Shown piece after piece: positions 50,405 through 57,941 of a DNA stretch of 64,000 nucleotides. Position 1 is the first letter of the stretch; every line of letters begins with the position of its first letter. Location of the stretch: positions 89,604 to 153,603 of the forward strand of contig DASTWZ010000039.1 in NCBI GenBank assembly GCA_035765635.1. Reading direction: 5' to 3'. Position numbers and translations under genes: made by a program. The notes under the pieces were generated by a model. That model was not told the origin of the DNA. It worked only from the letters and a program-made list of their open reading frames with translations, and searched no databases. The DNA is from EW11 sp035765635 (GTDB lineage: Bacteria; Verrucomicrobiota; Verrucomicrobiia; Opitutales; Opitutaceae).

Positions 50405-51741
50405 GTCGAAAATATTTCGGCACCGACGGCGTCCGCGGCGTGTACGGCGGACCCATCATTAATGAGGATTTCGCGGAGAGGCTTGGGGTGGCGGCGGGGC
50501 GTTATGCGTCCCGCCTCTCGACGCCGGCGCGTCAGCGGGCGGTGCTGGGACGCGACACGCGGGCGTCGGGTGCGTCCTTGATCGAGGCCGTGGCGTCGGG
50601 TCTGGCCTCGGTCGGCATCGAATGTTGTGTCCTCGACGTCGTGCCCACGCCGGCGGTGGCGAGCGCGGTCCTGCGGGAACACGCCGTGCTCGGGGTCGTG
50701 ATCACGGCCTCGCACAATCCGGCGAGCGATAATGGCATCAAATTTTTCGGCCCGGACGGACAGAAGTTGAGCGACGAACAGGAACTCGAAATCGAGAGCC
50801 TTCTTCCGGAAGAGAAGCCGACGATGATCGCGCGCGGTCCGGTTCGGGCCGACGGATTGCAGACCTATTTGGAACTGGTTCGCCCGTTGCTTCCGCCCGG
50901 CGCGCTGCGCGGATGGAAAATTGTTTTGGACACGGCGAACGGCTCGACCTGCGCGACGAGCCCGATCGTACTGCGCGAACTCGGCGCCGAAGTTTTCCAG
51001 GTCGGCGATGCGCCGAATGGGACGAACATCAACGCTGGCGTGGGCAGCGAGCACCCCGAAAAAATGCGGGCTCGCGTTCGCGAGGTCGGCGCGCGCCTCG
51101 GGATCGCACACGACGGAGATGGAGACCGCTGTCTTCTCTGCGATGAGCAGGGCGAACTGTTGGACGGCGACGAATTGCTCACGATTTTGGCGCTCGATGC
51201 GCTGCGGCGCGGCGCGTTGCAGAAGGGCGTTTTGGTGTTGACGATGCAGAGCAATCTCGGCGTCGATGCGGCGATTCGCGCGGCAGGCGGAAAAGTTTTT
51301 CGCACCGGGATCGGCGATCGTTACGTCTCAGAGAAAATGGTGGCGGAGGGCGCGACGCTCGGCGGCGAGTCGTCGGGCCACGTGATCTGCGCGGACGTGG
51401 CGCAGAGCGGCGACGGCCTGGTGGCGGCTCTCCGTGTATTGGGAGTGATGATACGCACGGGGAAGCCGTTGTCGGAGTTGCGGAAGGCGTTGGTCAAATT
51501 TCCGCAGCGTTCGCTGAACCTGCGCGTGCGGGAAAAGCGCGAGCTCTCGGCGTTACCGCATTTGCCCATCGCGATTCAGGCCGTCGAAGCGGAACTCGGC
51601 GAACGCGGTCGTGTGCTCGTACGCTATTCCGGCACGGAGTCGAAACTGCGAATTCTCGTCGAAGGCCCCACCATCGAGCAGGTCGATTCATGTATCCGCC
51701 GATTGGAGACAGTAGCGCGGACGGATCTCGAAGTGATCTGA
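50401..51741 (+). CDS. glmM: Phosphoglucosamine mutase
   Basis: A 446-residue enzyme that converts glucosamine 6-phosphate to glucosamine 1-phosphate for UDP-GlcNAc synthesis. KYFGTDGVRGVYG opens it, the phosphoserine is in VVITASHNPASDNGIKFF (Ser104), and HDGDGDRCLLCDEQGELLDG is the metal loop. The substrate-specificity loop GGESSGHVI is of GlmM type (rather than PGM/PMM). It overlaps trpD by 4 bp, hence translated together. Confidence 0.97.
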   Translation: MSRKYFGTDGVRGVYGGPIINEDFAERLGVAAGRYASRLSTPARQRAVLGRDTRASGASLIEAVASGLASVGIECCVLDVVPTPAVASAVLREHAVLGVVITASHNPASDNGIKFFGPDGQKLSDEQELEIESLLPEEKPTMIARGPVRADGLQTYLELVRPLLPPGALRGWKIVLDTANGSTCATSPIVLRELGAEVFQVGDAPNGTNINAGVGSEHPEKMRARVREVGARLGIAHDGDGDRCLLCDEQGELLDGDELLTILALDALRRGALQKGVLVLTMQSNLGVDAAIRAAGGKVFRTGIGDRYVSEKMVAEGATLGGESSGHVICADVAQSGDGLVAALRVLGVMIRTGKPLSELRKALVKFPQRSLNLRVREKRELSALPHLPIAIQAVEAELGERGRVLVRYSGTESKLRILVEGPTIEQVDSCIRRLETVARTDLEVI

Positions 51742-52685
51742 GGCGCCGCCGCGAAGATTGGAACCATTTCACGGAAATGGATATGGTTCAGATTGATCAG
51801 GGGTAACTTTTACTGACAGTTCCACTGACACCCCTCTTACGTATACGGCGATCTCGTCAGGGGACGGCCTGTACTCGCCAGTGAATAAGCAGATCCTTAC
51901 GCCGATGGGCCCACAGCTGCGCGCCGATTCATTTTTTGTCGAAATCTAATGGCCGGAAGTGCTCCGCAACGCCCTCATGCAGCTTCGCGCTTCACCAAGA
52001 CAAGCTGATCATCACATCACCGACACCTCTGTCGCCGCGTACCCAAAGCCGACTCGTGAATTTCTTGCCCACATGCTCGGCCAACGTGCCTGTGCGGATG
52101 AAACCTTGAACGGGAGTCTCGGAACGTTCATTGAGTTCGATGAGCCTCTCTCCGGAAATCACCAGTTGCTTCATGGTTAAGACGCTGTCTTCTTCGAAGC
52201 CCGCCGCGTCTGCGCTTTGCCCAGGAAGTTGATTAAAAGAGTCAAAGGAAGGCCGCCAGAGCAGCGCTTCGTCAAAACGGGAAAGGCGGTCTTCGAAATC
52301 GGTTTCGACTTTCGTGAAATGATCCAGCGCCGACACATTATGTTCGACGCAAATCGCCAAAGCCAGATACCCGACTGCACGAAATATTGGTGCTCGGACG
52401 CTCACGGTGAGTGCGCACCTTAGGCCAAAGGCGGCGAACTTCCAGCCCATTCCAGTCGCCCGAAGCGGGCCGGATAGGAGCGCTCCTTAGCTCAGTGTAC
52501 CCCCGCCTTCCGTTTCATCCGTCTGTTCCGTTCGACAATAAAGGTTACTCTGGATTTTCGTGACATTCGCGTAATTCGGCGGACAAAAATTAGCGCAGCG
52601 CCGCGGCGACTATTTCTGGAGCGCCTTAGATGATCGACCGAAATTTTCAGAATGCAGTGTGTTTTTAACTCAGGTAGAAAGCTCT
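51742..52685. other. Gene-poor spacer with atypical sequence
   Basis: A 944-bp stretch between glmM and the DUF3800 gene. Apart from the doubtful ORF at 51992-52450 I see no gene. It contains no copies of the large repeat families except a degenerate family D trace at 52558-52595 (TTTTCGTGACATTCGCGTAA). Base composition looks less GC-rich than the flanking core genes. This may be a decayed region or insertion. Confidence 0.5.
51992..52450 (-). CDS. Unrecognised ORF in accessory spacer (doubtful)
   Basis: A 152-residue frame with a balanced amino-acid composition (Asp, Glu, Phe and Leu frequent), unlike the Arg/Ala-rich shadows common elsewhere in the window. The segment MKQLVISGERLIELNERSET reads like ordinary coding sequence. 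No family, membrane segment or catalytic motif is recognised. The start is uncertain and the gene could be a remnant of a longer protein. No ribosome-binding site is clear. Confidence 0.35.
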   Translation of the reverse strand: MGWKFAAFGLRCALTVSVRAPIFRAVGYLALAICVEHNVSALDHFTKVETDFEDRLSRFDEALLWRPSFDSFNQLPGQSADAAGFEEDSVLTMKQLVISGERLIELNERSETPVQGFIRTGTLAEHVGKKFTSRLWVRGDRGVGDVMISLSW

Positions 52686-53318
52686 ATGAGTCTCGTTTTT
52701 ATCGATGAGTCCGGTGATGTCGGACTAAAAATCGAGTCGGGCTCTTCTCCATATTTCGTCGTGACACTTGTCGTATTCCAGAACGAGGCGTCTGCGCGTT
52801 CGGCCGATAATACGATTGCGAATCTTAGAACACGGATGGGTGTTTCAGAAAACTTCGAGTTTCATTTTTCGAAGATCAGCAACAAGCATCGCCTGAGTTT
52901 TTTCAAAGAGGTTAACGGCATCGAATTCAGCTACTACTCGATTGTGATAAACAAGCGCGGGCTCACTGGACCGGGCTTTTCCGTTAAGGAATCGTTCTAC
53001 AAATATGCGTGCAAACTCGTGCTGACAAATGCTGCGGCGGCACTGCGCGAATCAACGGTCGTTTTGGACGGATGCGGTTCTCGCGAATTTAAACGCGAGT
53101 TGTGTGGATACCTACGTCGAGCAGTTAACAATCCCGCGGCGGAATTTGTCGCCATTAAGAAACTGAAACTTCAAGAGTCCCACCGGAACAATTTGATCCA
53201 ACTTGCCGATATGGTTTGCGGCGCCGTGGGCCGGTCATTTTCGGACAGACCCGACAAAGATGAATATCGAAAATGGCTCAGGCCGCGAGAGAAGCGCGTC
53301 CAATTCTGGCCAAAATGA
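52686..53318 (+). CDS. DUF3800 domain protein
   Basis: A 210-residue protein. LVFIDESGDVG near the N-terminus (residues 3-13) with SPYFVVTLVVF, then a conserved YYSIVINK strand and the C-terminal NNLIQLADMVCGAVGRSF (about residues 173-190) define DUF3800. The DES and QLAD acidic positions resemble an RNase H-like nuclease site, which is an inference from the family pattern. Such genes are frequent in genomic islands and near defence loci. The start at 52686 places the DES motif at the usual distance from the N-terminus. Its codon usage looks less GC-biased than its neighbours, and tRNA-Cys lies nearby. Confidence 0.85.
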   Translation: MSLVFIDESGDVGLKIESGSSPYFVVTLVVFQNEASARSADNTIANLRTRMGVSENFEFHFSKISNKHRLSFFKEVNGIEFSYYSIVINKRGLTGPGFSVKESFYKYACKLVLTNAAAALRESTVVLDGCGSREFKRELCGYLRRAVNNPAAEFVAIKKLKLQESHRNNLIQLADMVCGAVGRSFSDRPDKDEYRKWLRPREKRVQFWPK

Positions 53319-53320
53319 AA

Positions 53321-53374
53321 CCTCGGCCTATCCCGTTAGGGAACGCACACCATACGGTGACAGTTCGGCCGAGG
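53321..53374. other. Branched hairpin after DUF3800
   Basis: CCTCGGCC (53321-53328) pairs with GGCCGAGG (53367-53374), and the intervening 38 bases hold two small hairpins, GTT-AGGG-AAC and CACC-ATAC-GGTG. It begins 2 bp after the gene's stop. No T-run follows, so it is not a standard terminator; it could be a structured 3' end or an end of an inserted segment. Confidence 0.5.
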
Positions 53375-53464
53375 CTTAATTCCGGTTGAAAAAGTAAAGA
53401 GCTTTTCGCGAATGTCCAGCGCGCCGTATCGATTTACCCTGTTGATTGGCAGCGACTACAATCT

Positions 53465-53539
53465 TGGAGGCGCGGGTCGGAATTGAACCGACGCATAGGG
53501 GTTTTGCAGACCCCGGCCTTACCACTTGGCTACCGCGCC
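53465..53539 (-). tRNA. tRNA-Cys (GCA)
   Basis: Reading the minus strand from 53539, the acceptor arm GGCGCGG pairs with CCGCGCC, the anticodon stem GGGGT/ACCCC closes the loop CTGCAAA with anticodon GCA, and the T arm is GTCGG-TTCAATT-CCGAC. A T discriminator and an encoded CCA end the gene at 53465-53468. The four arms and loop sizes are all normal. It lies beside an accessory patch (51742-53374), as often seen for insertion sites. Confidence 0.96.
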
Positions 53540-53701
53540 GCTCACAAGACGAAGAGCGCAGGTACTAGGTTCGGGGTTTGGCGGTTGGCAAGTTAAATTC
53601 CCGCGCCGGTTTTCTGAGTTTTCCAAGCCGCGCCGCCGCATCGCGCGATGTAGAGGCGGCAGCGAGATCATAGTTGCGAGACGAATCGGTCGACCGACCT
53701 G

Positions 53702-55216
53702 CTATTCGGTGGTAACTCGTTTCTTCCGAGCCGCGGCCCGGCCAAGCAGAAGCACTGTTCCGGCGACGCAAAGCCAGGCGAAGGTGTCGCCAATCTTTGA
53801 ATACAGCGTGCTCGATCCATGGGTCGGAATTTGCGCGACGATCGTGTGATCGGCTCCGCTGAAATCGTCGCTCTCTGCGATCGCGCGGCCCAGCGCATCC
53901 ACCGCGAGCGATCGGCCCGAGCCGGTCACTCGAATCAAACTGCAGCCGTTTTCCACCGCGCGGAATGCCGCCATGTGCGTGTGCCACGGATCGATCGCGC
54001 GCCAGTCGTTCGATGGCACCAAAAGAAGATCGAGACGAGCGCGGCCGGCTTGGCGGATCAACGTGGGAAAATCCAGATCGAAGCAAATGAACGAACCCAC
54101 GCGTCCTAAACTCGTGTCCTTCCAGCGCATCGGATTTCCGTTTCGCTCCGACCATCTCGCTTCGAATCCGGGCACTGGCCGGGACTTCCAGTACTCGTAG
54201 GCGATGCGACCTTCCGGGGCGACGAGAACGGTCTTGTTCTGCATCGTGCGCGTCTCGGGATTGAGACGAAGGACGCTCAGGCCGAGGTACGCGTTCGCCC
54301 GCTTCGCGAGGTCCATGCCTTTCTGCAAGAGAGACGGCTCATCGTCGGCCAACACCATGCCCGCGCCTTCGCTCCAGAAAACGAGCTTGGCGCCGGCTTT
54401 TGCCTGAACCTCGCTGCGTTCGAGCAGGCGATCCAGTTGCACATTCAAGTTCGCGCTCAACGCCGCCAAGTCCGCCGGTGACAGCGGCTGATGTCCCCAG
54501 AAGCGCCGCATGAGCCCTTGTTGCTCAGGCGTGTCAGCGAGGTCGGCGGTCAATCCGGCCACGCGTTCGGCGCGATGGAATTGTGCGGGGCGGGTCGCTT
54601 GCAGGCGGATCGTACCTCCGAGGAGGATAACGCCCAGAACCGCGCCATAGACGAAAAGTCCGCGCCGCACCGACGTTGGCGCGTTTCGATTTTCCCATGC
54701 CCAGTTCGCCACGGAAGCGAACCAAACCACGATGAATGTCACGCCGTACAAACCGGTGACGGCGCAGAGTTGAACCAATGGCAGCACGCCATACTGGGAG
54801 TACGCCCAAACGCCCCAACTGCCGTAAGGACTCAATGCGGTGCTGAAGTCGACCGCCGCAAACGCCGCCGGAAAAACCAGAGTCGACGTGAAGCTGACGT
54901 CGCTCAGTCGGCGACGGGTCCAAGCGTCGAGGACATATGGAACGAGCCCGAAAAGCGAAGAGCCGCCCGCCACCAGCAGCGGTCCAGGCATCGGCATCGG
55001 TACCATGCCGCGAAATTGAAACAGCCACGCGCCGAACAGAACGCCCCAGACCAGCAGCCAGTGCCAAAAGCGCGTGATGCCGCGGGTGTAGCGCAGAAGA
55101 AGCATCGGGCCGATCCAAGCTGCCGCCGCGACCGTGTTCGCGCCCATGCAGAAGAGGAGAACGATGGCTGCGCCAAGCAGCAGGAGCCACCGCGAAAATC
55201 GAGAGGCAGTTTTCAT
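53702..55216 (-). CDS. lnt: Apolipoprotein N-acyltransferase
   Basis: A 504-residue inner-membrane enzyme that adds the third acyl chain to outer-membrane lipoproteins. The N-terminal half has about seven membrane helices (residues 7-210), and the periplasmic nitrilase-type domain follows with LVFWSEGAGMVLAD (catalytic Glu), YEYWKSRPVPGFEARW (Lys region) and VGSFICFDLDFPTLIRQ (Cys). In E. coli Lnt the triad is Glu267, Lys335 and Cys387. The last helix anchors the C-terminus (FAWLCVAGTVLLLG). It overlaps the tetR stop by four bases, so TetR and Lnt are cotranscribed. Confidence 0.92.
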   Translation of the reverse strand: MKTASRFSRWLLLLGAAIVLLFCMGANTVAAAAWIGPMLLLRYTRGITRFWHWLLVWGVLFGAWLFQFRGMVPMPMPGPLLVAGGSSLFGLVPYVLDAWTRRRLSDVSFTSTLVFPAAFAAVDFSTALSPYGSWGVWAYSQYGVLPLVQLCAVTGLYGVTFIVVWFASVANWAWENRNAPTSVRRGLFVYGAVLGVILLGGTIRLQATRPAQFHRAERVAGLTADLADTPEQQGLMRRFWGHQPLSPADLAALSANLNVQLDRLLERSEVQAKAGAKLVFWSEGAGMVLADDEPSLLQKGMDLAKRANAYLGLSVLRLNPETRTMQNKTVLVAPEGRIAYEYWKSRPVPGFEARWSERNGNPMRWKDTSLGRVGSFICFDLDFPTLIRQAGRARLDLLLVPSNDWRAIDPWHTHMAAFRAVENGCSLIRVTGSGRSLAVDALGRAIAESDDFSGADHTIVAQIPTHGSSTLYSKIGDTFAWLCVAGTVLLLGRAAARKKRVTTE

Positions 55217-55863
55217 TTGGATGCACGAGTGGAGCGCGACGTGGATCGACGGCTTTTAGCGGATGTTTTTCCGTTCGGCGCGAGCAGCCCCTCGATGAGG
55301 CTTTGTGCGAGAGCGTCGACCAGGCTTTCGCGTTTCACCCAGGGAAAGCCGGGACGGGCAATGAACAATGACGTCAGACCATGCACTCCGGCCCAGAGCA
55401 CCTGCGCGGTGCGATCGACGTCGCTTTTGCGGAATGTGCCATTCGCCATTCCGACCTGAAGGTAAGACCGCAGGACTTCAAACGCCGCGTGCGGCCGATA
55501 CGGTTTTGTCCGGCTGATGCTGGGCAAAACGAAGGCGCAGCGATATTCGTTAGGGAAACGGAGCCCAAAACGAACATAGGCGAGAAACCATTGCCGAAGG
55601 TCTGCGAAGACGTTGCCGGTCTTCGGCTGGGAGCGGATCGCCTCGAGCAGTTTCTCGAAAGCCCGCTCCACCACCGCGTGAAGCAGGTCCTCCTTGTTCT
55701 TGAAATAAAGATAAAGCGTGCCGGGAGAACAGCGCAGGCGAAGTGCCAGCTTGCGGAGTGAAAACCCCTCGAGCCCGTGCGCGGCAAAGGCCTCGCCCGC
55801 GGCCGCGACGATTTCCTGCTCGAACGCTTCGCGCATGCTGCGCCGGTGGGATGGAAGAGTCAT
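55213..55863 (-). CDS. TetR-family transcriptional regulator
   Basis: A 216-residue repressor. The HTH domain lies at about residues 12-58: EIVAAAGEAFAAHGLEGFSL and LALRLRCSPGTLYLYFKNKE, the TetR recognition-helix pattern. The C-terminal ligand domain (about 70-190) is helical and unassigned; the basic tail (SRRSTSRSTRASK) is unusual. The start at 55863 gives MTLPSHRR; an alternative 18 residues longer would extend into the operator. It is cotranscribed with lnt, and a palindromic operator precedes its start, so autoregulation is likely. Confidence 0.9.
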   Translation of the reverse strand: MTLPSHRRSMREAFEQEIVAAAGEAFAAHGLEGFSLRKLALRLRCSPGTLYLYFKNKEDLLHAVVERAFEKLLEAIRSQPKTGNVFADLRQWFLAYVRFGLRFPNEYRCAFVLPSISRTKPYRPHAAFEVLRSYLQVGMANGTFRKSDVDRTAQVLWAGVHGLTSLFIARPGFPWVKRESLVDALAQSLIEGLLAPNGKTSAKSRRSTSRSTRASK

Positions 55864-55891
55864 GGTCGATGATGAACGGATATCACCAAAA

Positions 55892-55904
55892 TGAACACCG
55901 TTCA
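55892..55904. promoter_or_regulatory. Palindromic TetR operator
   Basis: TGAACACCGTTCA is a 5-3-5 inverted repeat extended by A/T tracts on both sides (AAAA upstream, TTTT downstream). It lies 28 bp upstream of the tetR start, where repressor binding would block the promoter. Many TetR-family operators have this size and symmetry. Confidence 0.7.
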
Positions 55905-56071
55905 GTTTTGTCGACAAGAAACGCGGTTTTTAGCTTGTTGTCATCTAAGTACGGGCGGAGGGAAGCGTGCTGTTGTTCACGTATGGAAACAGGGGGCGCC
56001 GATTCGAAAGGTAAATAGTAAAGCATGACCCCTTCAGCGGCCTGGCCTGCGGCAATGGGTGTGAGCCCTGC

Positions 56072-56216
56072 CACGCGTGTCCAAAACAGCGACATTTGCA
56101 TGAGGCGTGAGGTTACCGTTTGGCTGGCATAGGCATTGAATGCCGGCGAGGACGCCAGCGCTCCCAGAGCCTCCTGCGCCTTGGAAAGGCGCAGCTCGGC
56201 CGGTCGAGCGTTGGGG
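56072..56216. repeat. Composite dispersed repeat, family B, inverted
   Basis: GCGTGTCCAAAACAGCGACA, then TTGAATGCCGGCGAGGACGC and GCGCTCCCAGAGCCTCCTGC and the CCTTGGAAAGGCGCA hairpin. The same string of pieces, about 125 bp, occurs at 63875-64000. The right part is the reverse complement of the family B unit at 1654-1807. The spacer 55864-56581 is otherwise repeats; I see no gene there. Confidence 0.75.
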
Positions 56217-56315
56217 ATTCGCCGAGCGTCGGGTAGTCGCGAGTGTGGGGTAGCCGGCGAGTGCGGGGTTGTCGCCGAGTTGGGGGTAGTCGCCGAGCGC
56301 CGGGGTATTGGTATT

Positions 56316-56421
56316 GGCCGAGCGTCGGCGTCTCGCCGATGTCGGCCACTGGGAGCGCTGGCGTCCTCGCCGGCATTCGATTTAATTTACAGTCCGCGCC
56401 TCAAGCGCGGACGGACTCGAT
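56316..56421. repeat. Dispersed repeat, family C, inverted
   Basis: GGCCGAGCGTCGGCGTCTCG, then CTGGGAGCGCTGGCGTCCTC and GTCCGCGCCTCAAGCGCGGA. This is the reverse complement of 1820-1919 in both order and sequence. Between 56216 and 56316 are short variant units (GCCGAGCGTCGGG, GCGAGTGTGGGG, GCGAGTGCGGGG) that look like degenerate tandem copies. Confidence 0.7.
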
Positions 56422-56581
56422 CACCGCTTCTCGCGATGAAGCGAGTCCGCGGCGCCTGTTTTGGACAGCAATGGGCCTAGGCTGCGGTGATGCCATGGGG
56501 CAAATGCCGAGCACACGATCGGGGTCGCCGCGCCATCCAGCGACTTTCCCGCAGGCAAGTGGACCAACAACGGCGTTGCTA

Positions 56582-57889
56582 CTACGACTGCAGGTATCCG
56601 CCGAAGCGGTTGGTGGAGGTTTCGAAGCCGGGGAAAACTCTCGCGAGATCTTTTTCGGAAACGCCCATGTGGCGAACGCAGGCTTCGGCGAAGAAATCCC
56701 GGTAATCCGTGGTGATGGCGAGATCCCGCCCTTCGTGCAGTTTGTCGGGGGCGAGACCGGGCCATTTGCCCAAGACGCGGCCGCCGCGAACCGGTCCACC
56801 CAAGGCAAAGAAGGCCGTGCCGAAACCGTGATCGGTTCCGCGGTTTCCGTTTTGCCGCGCCGTGCGGCCGAATTCGCTCATCGTGAGGACGGTCACGTCG
56901 GACATTTTTTCGCCAAGGTCACGGTGCAGCGCCGCCAACCCTTTGCCGAATTCGCCAAGGCGATTGGCCAAAATGCCCGCGGCGGCGCCTTGATTGGCGT
57001 GAGTGTCCCAACCGCCGATTTCCACGAAGGCCACTTCGAGACCCACCTCCGCCTTGATGAGCTGAGCGACTTGGCGGAGAGATCGCCCGAACGTGCCCGC
57101 CGGATACTGCGCGCCGTGGGCGGGAACATAACCGCGCGGATCGACTTTCTTGAGAAGCCCCATGGCCGCGAATCCCTCCTCGCCGGCCCCATGCAGTGCG
57201 TCACCCACGGCGTTCTCGTAGATCTGTTCAAACCCCTGCGCGGCGCTCGAAGCGTTCATACTGGCTCCTCCACCGCTGACGCCGAAACGAGCGAGGTCAG
57301 CGATGGCGATCGCTTCCTCGCTGCCTTGCAGGCTGCGCGGCATCTGCGCGGTCATCGCCACGGCGCGCAACGCCGAGTGCCGGGCCGCGTCCTCCGGGCA
57401 CACGCCGATCATGCGGTTGAGCCAGCCGGAGAGCAGCGTCTTGTCGACGTCCGTCCCGGCCTCCATGAGGTCCTGCGCCTCGAAATGCGAACGCGTTCCA
57501 TGCGGGTTGCCGCAGGCGTGCACGACGGCCAGCTCACCGGCTTTGTACAACTCGTGGAGGGGCGCGAGCGCCGGATGCAGGCCGAAATGGCCATCGAGGT
57601 CCAGGACAGCGGCAGCGCCCGCCGAACGCGTCGGCGCCGGGAGCGCGATGTCGCTCCGCAGGCGATAGTAGTCGCGGTCGCCATACGGCACGACCATAGA
57701 CAGCCCATCCGCGGCGCCGCGTTGAAAGAGGCAAACGAGAACGCGTTTGCCGCCCACGGCACGCCGCGGTTCAGCGGCGAGCGTGGACGAGCGCAGAAAA
57801 TCGGGTCCGAACAAAGCACCGGCGCCAATGGCGGCGAAGGCGAGCGCTCCGCGCTTGATGAAAAATCGACGGGAAATTCCAGGGTTCAT
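56582..57889 (-). CDS. DUF1501 family Tat-exported protein
   Basis: A 435-residue exported protein. SRRFFIKRGALAFAAIGAGA (residues 6-25) is a twin-arginine signal with SRRxFxK and a following hydrophobic run. The body has VLVCLFQRGAADGLSMVVPY, FVEIGGWDTHANQGAAAG and VTVLTMSEFGRTARQNGNRG, the conserved blocks of DUF1501, a sulfatase/alkaline-phosphatase-fold family. GGWDTH and EFGRT contain likely metal ligands. The function is undetermined in general. It follows the DUF1800 gene by 52 bp on the same strand, the usual pairing. Confidence 0.92.
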   Translation of the reverse strand: MNPGISRRFFIKRGALAFAAIGAGALFGPDFLRSSTLAAEPRRAVGGKRVLVCLFQRGAADGLSMVVPYGDRDYYRLRSDIALPAPTRSAGAAAVLDLDGHFGLHPALAPLHELYKAGELAVVHACGNPHGTRSHFEAQDLMEAGTDVDKTLLSGWLNRMIGVCPEDAARHSALRAVAMTAQMPRSLQGSEEAIAIADLARFGVSGGGASMNASSAAQGFEQIYENAVGDALHGAGEEGFAAMGLLKKVDPRGYVPAHGAQYPAGTFGRSLRQVAQLIKAEVGLEVAFVEIGGWDTHANQGAAAGILANRLGEFGKGLAALHRDLGEKMSDVTVLTMSEFGRTARQNGNRGTDHGFGTAFFALGGPVRGGRVLGKWPGLAPDKLHEGRDLAITTDYRDFFAEACVRHMGVSEKDLARVFPGFETSTNRFGGYLQS

Positions 57890-57941
57890 GGGAAGTTGAG
57901 TTGGGTGCGTTGGGCGGCGCCGGAGGATTTCGGGTGATGTT

